Positions 18,166 to 27,097 of a DNA stretch of 62,746 nucleotides are shown here, in pieces; position 1 is the first letter of the stretch, and the number at the start of each line of letters is the position of its first letter. The DNA lies in contig CAKPDM010000010.1 of NCBI GenBank assembly GCA_934148995.1, positions 1 through 62,746 on the forward strand. Reading direction: 5' to 3'. The notes below the pieces were generated by a model. That model had not been told where the DNA came from, did no database searches, and saw nothing but the letters and a program-made list of their open reading frames with translations. This DNA is from an uncultured Bacilli bacterium. GTDB lineage: Bacteria > Bacillota_I > Bacilli_A > RF39 > UBA660. The position numbers were made by a program, and so were the translations under genes.

Positions 18166-18789
18166 ATGAAATTTGGTTATCGAGGGGCAGATTTGGGAGA
18201 ATTAGTCTCACACTATGAAATTTCTGATGATGAGATAGAAGTCGCATTTTTAGATGGTTCTAAGGCTAACATCCCATTCACAGAAGAAAATGAAATCAAA
18301 TTATTAGAATATATGGTTGAGCAGGCAGAAGAGCGAAGGGATAATTCAAAAATCTATAATGTGGAAGGTAACCTAAAAAGAACTTTTATTAGAGACTTTT
18401 CTTTATCTGTGCCGGTTGTTGCAACCGGTGTTTATGCTCTGATTCAGTCAATGCACTATGATGTACAACCTAGATTAATATATGCTATGTATGCTGGAAT
18501 ATGTTTAAGACTTAGTTTATCACTGTATTCTGACGAGAAAAAAAGACATGAAAAATATTCAGAACTAGAAAAGTATGATATATACTTAGCGATCAGAGAA
18601 AAGCTAGAAGAATCCGATGATATAAGAATATTTAATGGAGTGAAAATGACTGATAATGTTCTCAATATTAATACTTTAGATAACTACTCTGCAAAAGATA
18701 TGAAAAAAATAAGAGAAAACTTAATTAAGTTAGAAGAAGATTTTTCGGAAACATCAATTAGAACAAAACAATTTGTGAAAAAGATATAA
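18166..18789 (+). CDS. Paralogue B of the tandem pair
   Basis: 207 residues. It aligns over its length with the preceding gene: MKFGYRGADLGELVSHYEI, IPFTEENEIKLLEYMVEQAE, two hydrophobic segments and NINTLDNYSAKDMKKIREN. The two differ most in and around the membrane part. It has its own GGAGGG site and a 58-base gap, so it may be transcribed with the first copy. A tandem duplication followed by divergence is visible; the function is unknown. It ends TKQFVKKI. Confidence 0.6.
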   Translation: MKFGYRGADLGELVSHYEISDDEIEVAFLDGSKANIPFTEENEIKLLEYMVEQAEERRDNSKIYNVEGNLKRTFIRDFSLSVPVVATGVYALIQSMHYDVQPRLIYAMYAGICLRLSLSLYSDEKKRHEKYSELEKYDIYLAIREKLEESDDIRIFNGVKMTDNVLNINTLDNYSAKDMKKIRENLIKLEEDFSETSIRTKQFVKKI

Positions 18790-18804
18790 ATATGGGAGAA
18801 TAAA

Positions 18805-19146
18805 ATGATTGAATATAAAATATATAAAGAAGTTTATGATGAAATACTATCTGGTAGGAAAACGATAGAATTTAGATTATTAAATGATAAATCGGATAAA
18901 ATAAAAATTGGAGACACAATTAACTTCAGCGTGCTTAATGATGAGATGTTGACTGTTAAAGTTGTAGTAATCGATAAAATTGTTTTTGATGACTTAGATG
19001 AACTATGGAATAATAAGGACCTTTTGGAATCAAACTTATCTTTTGCTAATAAAGAAGAGTTTGTTAATGCTTTTTATAATATTTTTGGTGAAGAAAAAGT
19101 AATTGCTAGTAAAATAGTTGGTATTAAATTTAATGTTATTGACTAA
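18805..19146 (+). CDS. ASCH-domain protein
   Basis: 113 residues, the usual size of stand-alone ASCH proteins. The start YKEVYDEILSGRKTIEFRLL has the G-x-K-x-x-E-x-R element, and KIKIGDTINFSVLN is the following beta-barrel strand. ASCH/PUA-like domains bind RNA or modified nucleosides, and small members include amidohydrolases for acetylated cytidine. GGGAG precedes ATG 18805, 15 bases after the previous stop. The exact activity is not determined. Confidence 0.75.
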   Translation: MIEYKIYKEVYDEILSGRKTIEFRLLNDKSDKIKIGDTINFSVLNDEMLTVKVVVIDKIVFDDLDELWNNKDLLESNLSFANKEEFVNAFYNIFGEEKVIASKIVGIKFNVID

Positions 19147-19157
19147 ATACTTATATT

Positions 19158-19631
19158 ATGAATAAAATACAATATATTAAGTATGATAGTAATGTGATGA
19201 ATATGAAAAAAATAGATAAAAAGCAACTAGCTATTTCTATAATTGTTCCATTACTACTTGGAGGAATAGTAGGTTTCTTAATAAAAGATGCTACTAAAAG
19301 TTATGATGGATTTATACCTAGTTATGTTTTTCCAATAGTATGGTCAATTCTTTATATATTAATGGGAATAGCAAGTTATCTAGTAGGAGATTATAAAGAA
19401 TTAGCTAATATTTATAAAATTAATTTATTTGTTAATTACTTGTGGCCGATAATCTTCTTTCTCTTGAACTTAAAATTTCTAGCATTATTAGAATTAATTT
19501 TTCTAATAGTAATTGTTATTTATATGATAAGTAAGTTTTATAAAAAGAATAAAACAGCTGCTTATTTATTGATGCCATATATACTTTGGTTATTTGTAGC
19601 ATTCTTTCTTAATCTTTCCCAAGTTATTTAA
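19158..19631 (+). CDS. tspO: TspO/MBR family membrane protein
   Basis: 157 residues (an inner ATG at 19203 may be the real start; neither has a good SD). Five membrane helices follow the family order, with IPSYVFPIVWSILYILMGIA matching the P-x-x-x-F-P-x-V-W-x-x-L-Y-x-L-M-G signature. The next helix has NYLWPIIFFLLN in place of the usual W-x-x-x-F-N/LN. TspO binds porphyrins and affects tetrapyrrole or redox stress; its role here is unknown. A strong terminator follows. Confidence 0.8.
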   Translation: MNKIQYIKYDSNVMNMKKIDKKQLAISIIVPLLLGGIVGFLIKDATKSYDGFIPSYVFPIVWSILYILMGIASYLVGDYKELANIYKINLFVNYLWPIIFFLLNLKFLALLELIFLIVIVIYMISKFYKKNKTAAYLLMPYILWLFVAFFLNLSQVI

Positions 19632-19690
19632 TACGTAGAAACTAGCCATTTAGAAGTGTTTATAAACATTATATGGAATTTAAAAAAGTA

Positions 19691-19724
19691 GACTAGAGAG
19701 CAAACTCTAGTCTTTTGTTTTTTT
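19691..19724 (+). terminator. Intrinsic terminator after tspO
   Basis: GACTAGAG (19691-19698) pairs perfectly with CTCTAGTC (19705-19712), followed by TTTTGTTTTTTT. It closes the accessory island. Confidence 0.85.
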
Positions 19725-19793
19725 GTAATAAAGTATTAATTTTTAGTAGTATTTTTCTAATTTTTATAGTATCCTTTAGTAAAGGAGGAAGAA

Positions 19794-20213
19794 GTGACAG
19801 AGGCATGGTTGATTTTCTTTATCATCCTAGTAATAATAGAACTTATAACTGTTAATTTAGTAACAATTTGGTTTGCTTTTGGTGCGTTGGTAACCTCACT
19901 AGTTAGTTTGTATACTACTGATACAGTAATATTACTAGCAGTTTTTACATTAGTATCATTACTGCTCTTATTAATAACTAAACCAGTGGTCAAAAAACTA
20001 AAAGTAAAAAAGGTAGTAGCTACTAATCTTGACCAAGTAATAGGTAAAACTGGTGTTGTTACTGAACCTATTGCTAAAGATAAAATAGGAGAAGTTAAAG
20101 TTCTTGGGAAAAGATGGAGTGCTTATAGTGATAGAGAAATATCAAAAGATAAAAAAGTAAAAATACTATCTATTAGTGGAGTAAAACTAAAGGTAGAAGA
20201 GAAGGAAGAGTGA
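19794..20213 (+). CDS. NfeD-like membrane protein
   Basis: 139 residues from GTG 19794, with AGGAGG 7 bases upstream. Two or three N-terminal membrane helices contain the NfeD signature (LVTIWFAFGALVTSLVSL). They are followed by a soluble OB-fold barrel: LDQVIGKTGVVTEPI, then GEVKVLGKRWSAYSD, then VKILSISGVKLKVEE. Short NfeD proteins partner with stomatin/SPFH proteins encoded next to them, as here (8-base gap). The pair probably organises membrane microdomains or assists membrane-protein quality control. Confidence 0.88.
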   Translation: MTEAWLIFFIILVIIELITVNLVTIWFAFGALVTSLVSLYTTDTVILLAVFTLVSLLLLLITKPVVKKLKVKKVVATNLDQVIGKTGVVTEPIAKDKIGEVKVLGKRWSAYSDREISKDKKVKILSISGVKLKVEEKEE

Positions 20214-20221
20214 TTTAATTT

Positions 20222-21109
20222 ATGTTATGGTTTATTTTAATAATTATTATAGCGATTGTGGTACTTGGAGTTAAAGTAATACCACAATCAGAAGCAAAGG
20301 TGATTGAAAGACTTGGTACTTATCATCAGACTTTGGGTACTGGCCCACATTATGTAGTACCTTTTGTAGATAGAGTAGCTAATACTGTTACTTTAAAAGA
20401 AATTGTGAAGGACTTTGCTCCTCAACCAGTTATTACAAAAGATAATGTAACAATGCAGATAGATACAGTTGTTTATTTTCAAATAACTGATCCAAAGTTA
20501 TATACTTATGGAGTAGAAAATCCAATTAATGCTATTGAGAATTTAACAGCCACCACCCTTAGAAACATTATCGGGGAGTTAGAACTTGATCAAACTTTAA
20601 CATCTCGTGACATAATCAATTCTAAAATGCGTTCTATTCTTGATGAAGCAACTGACCCTTGGGGAATAAAGGTAAACAGAGTAGAAGTTAAAAATATTAT
20701 TCCTCCAAGAGATATTCAAGAAGCGATGGAAAAACAAATGCGTGCAGAACGTGAACGTCGTGAGAAAATTCTTCAAGCAGAAGGTGAAAAGAAAGCAGCT
20801 GTATTAATTGCTGAAGGAGAAAAGGAAAGTACTATTTTAAGAGCTGAAGCTAAAAAAGAAGCTCAAATTAGAGAAGCAACTGGAAGGGCGGAAGCTATTA
20901 TGAAGGTAAAAGAAGCCGAAGCTGAAGGAATAAAACTAATTAAAGCAGCAAAAGCCGATGAAACAGTATTAAAGTTAAGAAGTTATGAAGCAATGGTAAA
21001 TGTTGCGAATGGTACTGCTACTAAAATAATAGTTCCTAGTGATTTACAAAACTTAGTAACAGCTGGTTCTATTTTAAAAGAAGCAATAAAAGAAGATAGC
21101 AAGGACTAA
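20222..21109 (+). CDS. Stomatin/prohibitin-like SPFH protein (QmcA type)
   Basis: 295 residues: one N-terminal membrane helix (LWFILIIIIAIVVLGVKVIP), an SPFH domain (AKVIERLGTYHQTLGTG to VEVKNIIPPRDIQ), then a long charged coiled coil rich in A-E-G-E-K repeats that drives oligomer assembly. The start of the C-terminal block NVANGTATKIIVPSDLQNL is typical of bacterial stomatins. It pairs with the upstream NfeD gene. The homologous E. coli and Bacillus pairs sit in membrane rafts; FtsH interaction is known for some relatives and is only possible here. Confidence 0.9.
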   Translation: MLWFILIIIIAIVVLGVKVIPQSEAKVIERLGTYHQTLGTGPHYVVPFVDRVANTVTLKEIVKDFAPQPVITKDNVTMQIDTVVYFQITDPKLYTYGVENPINAIENLTATTLRNIIGELELDQTLTSRDIINSKMRSILDEATDPWGIKVNRVEVKNIIPPRDIQEAMEKQMRAERERREKILQAEGEKKAAVLIAEGEKESTILRAEAKKEAQIREATGRAEAIMKVKEAEAEGIKLIKAAKADETVLKLRSYEAMVNVANGTATKIIVPSDLQNLVTAGSILKEAIKEDSKD

Positions 21110-21438
21110 TTGCTATTTTTAGTATATATAAAATCATTATTTTTAAATTTTGAAATATCTTTTTTTGAAGTGCTGAATAGCAAGATGGTTATATAAATAG
21201 TTTCATTTATCTTATGATTTTATTAGTAATACTAATAGTTATAAGTGGTTATAAAAAAATAGCTGATAGTTTATTACTTCTAAATATAAAAATAATATAA
21301 GCGAAACTTTAACTGGTGAAGTTAAAGAATAGTTTTTCTAAAAAAGAAGCTAATACTATTTTTTCGGATAATTCTAATGGTTATGTTTGTTTTATTAATA
21401 ATAATTAATTATAGACAAGGTAATTTCTTGTCTTTTTC
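21110..21438 (+). other. Intergenic stretch with probable gene remnant and terminator
   Basis: About 330 bases. A hydrophobic piece starting near 21213 (MILLVILIVISGYKK) stops at a TAA, and a later frame reads FSKKEANTIFSDNSNGYVCF. Together they look like a short membrane-anchored protein broken by frameshift. GACAAG/CTTGTC (21414-21432) plus T5 is a terminator directly before the next promoter. Confidence 0.4.
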
Positions 21439-21467
21439 TTGACAAAAATCAAAAAATATTGTATTAT
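21439..21467 (+). promoter_or_regulatory. Sigma-A promoter of the XRE regulator
   Basis: TTGACA (21439-21444), a 17-base spacer and TATTAT (21462-21467) form a near-consensus promoter overlapping the end of the preceding terminator. Confidence 0.8.
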
Positions 21468-21495
21468 ATGTGCTGCTAAAAAGGGGGACTATAAT

Positions 21496-22182
21496 ATGAT
21501 AAACGATAAATATGCTTTAAACCAAACAGCGGTTACTGAATTATCGAAGTATTTAAAATCTTTAAGAGAAAAAGGAGGGCTTAGCTTAAGAGAACTTGGT
21601 TATTATTCGGATGTAACTGCAATTGCTCTTGGAGCGATTGAAAAGAATAAAACGCTTATACCACGTTTAGAAACGGTGCTACGATTAATTGATTATTGGC
21701 AATTTTCCGATGAACAAATAATGGAAATTTATACAGCTTTCTGTAATAAAGATAAAAAGCTAACTATCATTGATAAAGAAGTTGCTCCAAAGGAACGTAA
21801 AGTAAGTCTAAACGAGACAGAACTAAATAATATAAATACTTATTTTCGAAATGAACGTAAAGAAAGAAAACTTAAGCAAATTGAAATTAAGAATATTATT
21901 GGAATTCCAGTTACTCACTTAAGTAGATTTGAGACTGGCCATGAAGGTTACTCTTTATTAACCTTAATACCACTATGTAATTTTTATGAAGTTAAACCGG
22001 AACAAGTAGTAGATTATTATCATAGAGTCTTTAATAAAGAGGGAGACTCTGAAACAATTAACTTAGATTTTTTGTCTAGAGATGAATTGATTCAAATTAT
22101 ATTAAAGCAAAATTCAACTTCCAATAGATTTTATAGTGTAAAAAGAGGAAAAATAAAAACACTTCAAAAAGTTAACTATTAA
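21496..22182 (+). CDS. Double helix-turn-helix XRE-type regulator
   Basis: 228 residues from ATG 21496 with AAGGGGG upstream. Two HTH_XRE-like units are visible. Residues about 14-70 (LKSLREKGGLSLRELGYYSD, then ALGAIEKNKTLIPRLETVLR) have the helix-turn-helix pattern. Residues about 110-165 (FRNERKERKLKQIEIKNIIG, then HLSRFETGHEGYSLLTLIPL) repeat it. A short acidic-to-basic tail follows. It is flanked by its own promoter and terminator, so it is monocistronic. Targets are unknown; the neighbouring small-protein/synthetase operon is an obvious candidate. Confidence 0.75.
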   Translation: MINDKYALNQTAVTELSKYLKSLREKGGLSLRELGYYSDVTAIALGAIEKNKTLIPRLETVLRLIDYWQFSDEQIMEIYTAFCNKDKKLTIIDKEVAPKERKVSLNETELNNINTYFRNERKERKLKQIEIKNIIGIPVTHLSRFETGHEGYSLLTLIPLCNFYEVKPEQVVDYYHRVFNKEGDSETINLDFLSRDELIQIILKQNSTSNRFYSVKRGKIKTLQKVNY

Positions 22183-22186
22183 AAAT

Positions 22187-22215
22187 AAACTTTGCCTTTA
22201 AGACAGAGTTTTTTT
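22187..22215 (+). terminator. Intrinsic terminator
   Basis: AAACTTTG (22187-22194) pairs with CAGAGTTT (22204-22211, one G-U), then T-run. Confidence 0.75.
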
Positions 22216-22308
22216 GTTTACTTAAGAAAGTACTATACTGTTTGAAAAAATGTTAAAAAAACTTTGATAAATTAAATTTCTATGATATAGTAACAAAAGG
22301 AGGAATGT

Positions 22309-22497
22309 ATGGGTTATATAGTTAAAAATACTAGTCAAGATGATGATACTAATAACCTAGATATTGGTAGTAATGTTTATATACCAAATACTAAAGAAAA
22401 GGGTGTCATTGTATTAAAGATAGGGGTGCTTTATCAAGTTAGAACAGAAAGTGGTGAAGTACGTTCTTATTTAACTAGTGAACTTGAAAAAATATAG
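22309..22497 (+). CDS. Small protein, 62 aa, SH3-like
   Basis: A strong AAAGGAGG site precedes ATG 22309. After an acidic linker (SQDDDTNNLDIG) the sequence NVYIPNTKEKGVIVLKIG reads as a small beta-barrel like KOW/SH3 modules. No family recognised. It ends 13 bases before the synthetase start, so the two are translated together and may interact. Confidence 0.6.
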   Translation: MGYIVKNTSQDDDTNNLDIGSNVYIPNTKEKGVIVLKIGVLYQVRTESGEVRSYLTSELEKI

Positions 22498-22510
22498 CAG
22501 GGGGCAAACT

Positions 22511-24409
22511 ATGGATTTAAGAGTAAACTTAGATAAAGTTAAAAAAATATTAAAAAATAATATTATTCTTAATAAAATTAAGAGTAACAAAATAGCAAAG
22601 AGTAGTAGTAAGTATAATAACGCGATAGAAGAAATAAATAAGAACCATAATCATGCATGGGATAAAGAAATAGAGCTTCGAAACATTGATAATCTTGAAA
22701 AGGAAGCTTTGTTTTATCGTGGAAATGTTATAACTTATAAAGAAATGTTTAGTAAAAGAAACTTAGTTGCAGCTAGTTTATTAAACTTAGGATTAAAAAA
22801 AGGTGATACTATTCCACTTTGTATGAGTAATACACCAGAGTTCGTTTATACTATATTAGCAGCTAGTTTAATCGGGGCAAAAGTTAAGATTTTTGGATCA
22901 CACTTTGAAAAAGATTTTATTAAAGAATTATTACAAGATACTAATAAAAGTGTCTTTATTGCTACTAGTGATAATTATTTAGAACTAGAAGATATAGTTA
23001 AAGATATGGGTTATTCTAAAATAGTGGTAGCATCTTTAAGTGAGTCATTAAAGGACGGAGTTGATTTATTCTACGATTTTGATAAAAAATATCATTCTTT
23101 CAAGCCTTATGAGAGTGAAGATACTATCTCTTTTAGCGAATTTTTAGATCTTGGTAAGAATAGACAAGTTGAAAGAGCTGACGTGACTTTAAGTGATGAC
23201 TTTTTAGTTACTTATACAAGTGGTTCTACTATTGTTGGTCTTCCTAAAGAAATAGTGCAACAACATAAGAGTTTGATTGTTATGGGAAGACTTCATGATC
23301 ATGATTTGTCAGGACTTCCTAAGATGAAAAACGTGAGAATGTTAGCTCATATTCCAACTTATTCAAATACAGATGTTATTACTAGTATGTCTGATCCTTT
23401 ATCTCAAGGATGTAGCGTAGCCTTAGAACCAATTTATGATCGAGATTTCTTTAATACTTCTTTAGTAATTAATCGTCCGAATGCGGTTGCTGCCACAAGA
23501 AGTTTTTGGATACATGCCGCTTTAAAATATCAAGAGGAGTTTCCTAATATAAAACAAAGAGGACTTTTAATCCCTATCTCAGTTGGAGAAAATACTTCAT
23601 TAGGCGAAGAAAAATTAATCAATAAATTCTTAAAAGAGGTAGAAGCCGGTCGAGATAGATTGCCAGTACCAGCAGTGTTGTCAATGGGAGGCGGCGATTG
23701 TGAACATGGTGGAATCTATTTTTCCTTGTATCATGCCTATAAGAGTAAAATAGCTGGAACAAAGAAGTATGGTTTAATACCATTCAAAGGTCTTTCACAA
23801 GCGGTTCTTGATAAAGAAGGTAACCACATTACAGATGGCAGTGCAGGTAGACTTGTTGCAATTGGACCAACGACGATGCATGAATATAATAATAACGAAG
23901 AAGCCACTAATAATTTCTTTGTTAAAGACAAAGATGGTAATGTTTATGGAGATTGTAAGCTTTGGGCTACTATTAAAGGTGATAATAGAGTTATTCTTCA
24001 TGGACGAATTGGTAATGATTTTGTATTAAGTGATGGCAGTGTTGTACCATGTTATCTTCTAGCTGAGATGATAGAAGATGATAGTAAGAATATTCTTTCT
24101 TGTGAAGTTGTTAATGTAAAAGATAAGGATGGAGTAGAAACTCCAGTTGTTCATTATAGTCTTCAACCTGACTGTAAAGATCAAATAACGACCATTGTTT
24201 TAGCTGATAGAAGATTAAGAAAAAAATTACCAGATGAACTTATGGATAAAGTTTATTATTTTCGTCACCAAGATGAATTTTCTTTGACTGGTTCTGGTAA
24301 AAGAAATATCAATGATTTAAATGAACAAGGTCTAGAAAATGCCTTCTCTGTTAGAGTAATTACTAAAGAATCTGTTGATTCTAAAAAAAGCTATGTAAAG
24401 AAGATCTAA
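22511..24409 (+). CDS. AMP-forming acyl/aryl synthetase (ANL superfamily)
   Basis: 632 residues from ATG 22511 (GGGGG SD). ANL enzymes activate a carboxylate with ATP to an acyl-AMP and then usually form a thioester. FYRGNVITYKEMFSKRNLVA and KKGDTIPLCMSNTPEFVYTI are normal N-terminal motifs. The phosphate loop reads YTSGSTIVGLPKEIV, with extra residues relative to YTSGSTG-x-PKG. The C-terminal hinge reads LHGRIGNDFVLSDGSVVP, weaker than usual. The catalytic lysine motif is kept in LTGSGKRNINDL. No carrier domain is attached. The substrate is unknown. A terminator follows, then a sensor kinase gene. Confidence 0.75.
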   Translation: MDLRVNLDKVKKILKNNIILNKIKSNKIAKSSSKYNNAIEEINKNHNHAWDKEIELRNIDNLEKEALFYRGNVITYKEMFSKRNLVAASLLNLGLKKGDTIPLCMSNTPEFVYTILAASLIGAKVKIFGSHFEKDFIKELLQDTNKSVFIATSDNYLELEDIVKDMGYSKIVVASLSESLKDGVDLFYDFDKKYHSFKPYESEDTISFSEFLDLGKNRQVERADVTLSDDFLVTYTSGSTIVGLPKEIVQQHKSLIVMGRLHDHDLSGLPKMKNVRMLAHIPTYSNTDVITSMSDPLSQGCSVALEPIYDRDFFNTSLVINRPNAVAATRSFWIHAALKYQEEFPNIKQRGLLIPISVGENTSLGEEKLINKFLKEVEAGRDRLPVPAVLSMGGGDCEHGGIYFSLYHAYKSKIAGTKKYGLIPFKGLSQAVLDKEGNHITDGSAGRLVAIGPTTMHEYNNNEEATNNFFVKDKDGNVYGDCKLWATIKGDNRVILHGRIGNDFVLSDGSVVPCYLLAEMIEDDSKNILSCEVVNVKDKDGVETPVVHYSLQPDCKDQITTIVLADRRLRKKLPDELMDKVYYFRHQDEFSLTGSGKRNINDLNEQGLENAFSVRVITKESVDSKKSYVKKI

Positions 24410-24424
24410 AATCTTCTTTTTTTG
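24400..24424 (+). terminator. Intrinsic terminator after the synthetase
   Basis: GAAGAT (24400-24405) pairs with ATCTTC (24411-24416) and T8 follows; it overlaps the stop codon. Confidence 0.8.
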
Positions 24425-24432
24425 TCGATTTA

Positions 24433-24441
24433 ATGCTATAA
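24433..24441 (+). promoter_or_regulatory. Extended -10 promoter of the hybrid kinase
   Basis: TGCTATAAT is an extended -10 element 26 bases before ATG 24467; no good -35 is seen. Confidence 0.55.
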
Positions 24442-24466
24442 TTAAAAAAGATAGGAGTGAGTTTTA

Positions 24467-26284
24467 ATGACGACAGGGCTGTTTTTTCCAACTTGTGCTC
24501 TTTGCTTTTCAATATTATTAAATATAGTTTATTTTAGTAAGAAAAGATTAAAAAATGTCGAAAATAAATTGTATCAGTTCTTAGTAGTAAGTAATTTATT
24601 TGCTTTGCTTTTTGAGTATGCTTGTACTTATTTTTCTCTTAACTATATTGAATTTTTTAGTGATTTAGTTTTAAAAACCTATCTCTTATTATTATTAGTT
24701 TGGATTGGTATATTTTCTATTTACATGATCTATATAACTAAAAAAGATCATAAAGTATCAAGACCATTTTGGTTTATAGCACTAGTATCATTTGCAATAC
24801 CAATTCTAGTCTTTCCAATTACCTTTTTGAAAGGTGCTTATGGACCAATCATTACTGGTATACCGGTTAACCTAGTTTATATAGCAAGTTTTACTTTTAT
24901 AAGTATTTGGGTAATTACCGCAATTCTTAATCGATCTTTTAATTTTAATAAAAAAATCACTCCTTTGATGATTTATGTTATTCTAGGAATTATAACTTCA
25001 ATTGTTCAAAATTATGTTCCTGGTTTATTACTAATTACTCCTTCTGAAACTTTAGTTACTTTTCTTATGTACTTTACAATTGAAAATCCGGATGTTAAAT
25101 TAATCGAAGAGTTAAATATTGCAAAAGAAAGCGCCGTAAGAGCAAGCAATGCTAAGACTGAATTTTTATCAAGCATGTCACATGAAATTAGAACACCACT
25201 AAATGCTATAGTTGGTTTTTCGGAAGCTCTTCAGGAAGAAGAAGGAATGCCGGAAAACGCAAAAGAAGATATCAAAGATATAATGATGGCTAGTCAAAGC
25301 TTATTAGAAATAGTAAATGGTATTTTAGATATTTCTAAGATAGAAGCTGATAAACTGGAAATTGTTAATACTACTTATGAGCCATTAAAAATCTTTAACG
25401 AGCTAGTTGTACTAACTAAAGGACGACTTGGAAACGAGCGACCAATCGAGTTAAGAGTTAGATTTAGTAAAGAGTTACCAAGTTCGTTATATGGTGATTA
25501 TGCAAGAATTAAACAAATTGTTTTGAATTTATTAACTAATGCGGTAAAATATACTGAGAAGGGATATATTGATTTTGTAGTAGAAAGTGTCATTTTAAAA
25601 AATGATATTTGTCGCTTGATTATCTCTGTTGAAGATACTGGTATTGGAATTGAACGTGATAATATCGATAAGTTATTTAGAAAGTTTGAACGTGTTGATG
25701 AAGAGCGAAACATAACTATCGAAGGAACAGGACTTGGTCTTGCTATTACTAAAAAGTTAGTAGAGTTAATGCACGGAGAGATGGTTGTTCAAAGTATCTA
25801 TGGTAAAGGTAGTAAGTTTACTGTTTCTATTGACCAAAAGATAGTAGATATAAAACCTAAAGAAATAGTAATCCCGAAAGAAGAAGTACCAGTTAAAAGA
25901 AATTATAAAGGAAAGAGAATACTAGTAGTTGATGACAATAAACTTAATCTAAAAGTAGCCGAACGATTACTTAAGGATTATGGTGTATTTATAGATGAAG
26001 TATCAAGTGGAATGGATGCTATTAAAAGAGTAGAAATGGGCGTACCGTATAATCTTATTTTAATGGATGATATGATGCCAGAGATGAGTGGCTCAGAAAC
26101 CTTATTAAAATTAAAAGAAAAAGAAGATTTTAAGATTAAAACGGTGGCACTTACAGCTAATGCAATAGCAGGAATGAAAGAAAAATATCTAAGTATTGGT
26201 TTTGATGACTATTTATCTAAACCAATCCAAAGAAATGAATTAGAAAGAGTACTTGATAAGTATTTAAGGGAGGAAGAACAATGA
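24467..26284 (+). CDS. Membrane hybrid sensor histidine kinase
   Basis: 605 residues. The first ~205 residues hold about seven hydrophobic segments with short loops (for example LLLLVWIGIFSIYMIYI), a membrane sensor module rather than a large outer domain. HisKA carries the phosphorylated His in SSMSHEIRTPLNAIVGFSEA (about His239). HATPase motifs follow (NLLTNAVKYTEKGY, VEDTGIGIERDNI, GTGLGLAITKKL). A C-terminal receiver (KRILVVDDNKLNLK, LILMDDMMPEMSG with Asp about 533, ALTANAIAG) completes the hybrid. The stop overlaps the next start (ATGA), so the Hpt protein is translationally coupled. The missing output domain means the signal leaves through the Hpt-receiver partner. Confidence 0.92.
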   Translation: MTTGLFFPTCALCFSILLNIVYFSKKRLKNVENKLYQFLVVSNLFALLFEYACTYFSLNYIEFFSDLVLKTYLLLLLVWIGIFSIYMIYITKKDHKVSRPFWFIALVSFAIPILVFPITFLKGAYGPIITGIPVNLVYIASFTFISIWVITAILNRSFNFNKKITPLMIYVILGIITSIVQNYVPGLLLITPSETLVTFLMYFTIENPDVKLIEELNIAKESAVRASNAKTEFLSSMSHEIRTPLNAIVGFSEALQEEEGMPENAKEDIKDIMMASQSLLEIVNGILDISKIEADKLEIVNTTYEPLKIFNELVVLTKGRLGNERPIELRVRFSKELPSSLYGDYARIKQIVLNLLTNAVKYTEKGYIDFVVESVILKNDICRLIISVEDTGIGIERDNIDKLFRKFERVDEERNITIEGTGLGLAITKKLVELMHGEMVVQSIYGKGSKFTVSIDQKIVDIKPKEIVIPKEEVPVKRNYKGKRILVVDDNKLNLKVAERLLKDYGVFIDEVSSGMDAIKRVEMGVPYNLILMDDMMPEMSGSETLLKLKEKEDFKIKTVALTANAIAGMKEKYLSIGFDDYLSKPIQRNELERVLDKYLREEEQ

Positions 26285-27057
26285 GAGATGTAACACTATT
26301 AACAAGTAATGGAGTAAATGTTGCTAAAAGTTTGGAACTATTTGGAGACATGGCAACTTATGATAGTACCTTAAGTGACTTTTTAGCAGATATTAATGAA
26401 AAGGAAAATAAAATCAAATTATATAAAGAAAGTGGCGATATGGCTAATTATTCAATCTATGTTCACGGATTGAAAAGTGATGCTAAATACTTTGGCTTTG
26501 ATACTTTGGCAAATTATGCTTATCAACATGAAATGGCTAGTAAAGAGAATAATCTTTACTTTGTAACAGAACATTTCAATGAATTAATACTAGAACTAGA
26601 TCGAATCGTTCATTTAGTTAAACAGTATTTAGGCTTAGAAGATGCAGGAGTACAAACAACAATTACTGTTCCACGTAAAGATAGAGCACTTATTGTAGTA
26701 GATGATTCTGCTGTTATTAAAAACTTTGTTTTAAAGATTTTTGATCAACAATTCGAAGTTTTAATGGCTGGAGATGGGGAAGAAGCCTTAAGATTAATAA
26801 ATAATAACAATGGCCAAAAAATAGTTGGTATGTTACTTGATCTTAATATGCCAAATGTTAATGGTTTCCAGGTTTTAGAATATTTTAAAACTAATAATTT
26901 ATTTGATTCTATTCCCGTTTCAATCATAACGGGTGTAGGTGATAATGCTTTAGTAGCGCAAGCTTTTGAGTATCCAATAGTAGATATAATTAGAAAGCCA
27001 TTTAACGAAAGAGACATTAAAGCAGTAGTAGAAAAAACAATTCAATATGCACATTAA
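26281..27057 (+). CDS. Hpt plus receiver phosphorelay protein
   Basis: 258 residues. The N-terminal half is a histidine phosphotransfer domain with VHGLKSDAKYFGF (His62). The C-terminal half is a receiver: RALIVVDDSAVIKNFV, GMLLDLNMPNVNG (Asp187), SIITGVG and IRKPF. Coupled by a 4-base overlap to the hybrid kinase, it should take phosphate from the kinase receiver to His62 and pass it on, possibly to its own Asp187. There is no DNA-binding or enzymatic output domain, so the end of the pathway is either protein-protein contact or another response regulator. Confidence 0.9.
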   Translation: MRDVTLLTSNGVNVAKSLELFGDMATYDSTLSDFLADINEKENKIKLYKESGDMANYSIYVHGLKSDAKYFGFDTLANYAYQHEMASKENNLYFVTEHFNELILELDRIVHLVKQYLGLEDAGVQTTITVPRKDRALIVVDDSAVIKNFVLKIFDQQFEVLMAGDGEEALRLINNNNGQKIVGMLLDLNMPNVNGFQVLEYFKTNNLFDSIPVSIITGVGDNALVAQAFEYPIVDIIRKPFNERDIKAVVEKTIQYAH

Positions 27058-27064
27058 TAATAGA

Positions 27065-27097
27065 AAAAAAACAAATCCCTAAAGACTTGTTTTTTTG
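27065..27097. terminator. Bidirectional terminator between convergent genes
   Basis: A-rich AAAAACAAATC pairs with GACTTGTTTTT (about 27067-27094), giving T-runs on both strands. It serves the + strand phosphorelay operon and the - strand gene. Confidence 0.7.
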
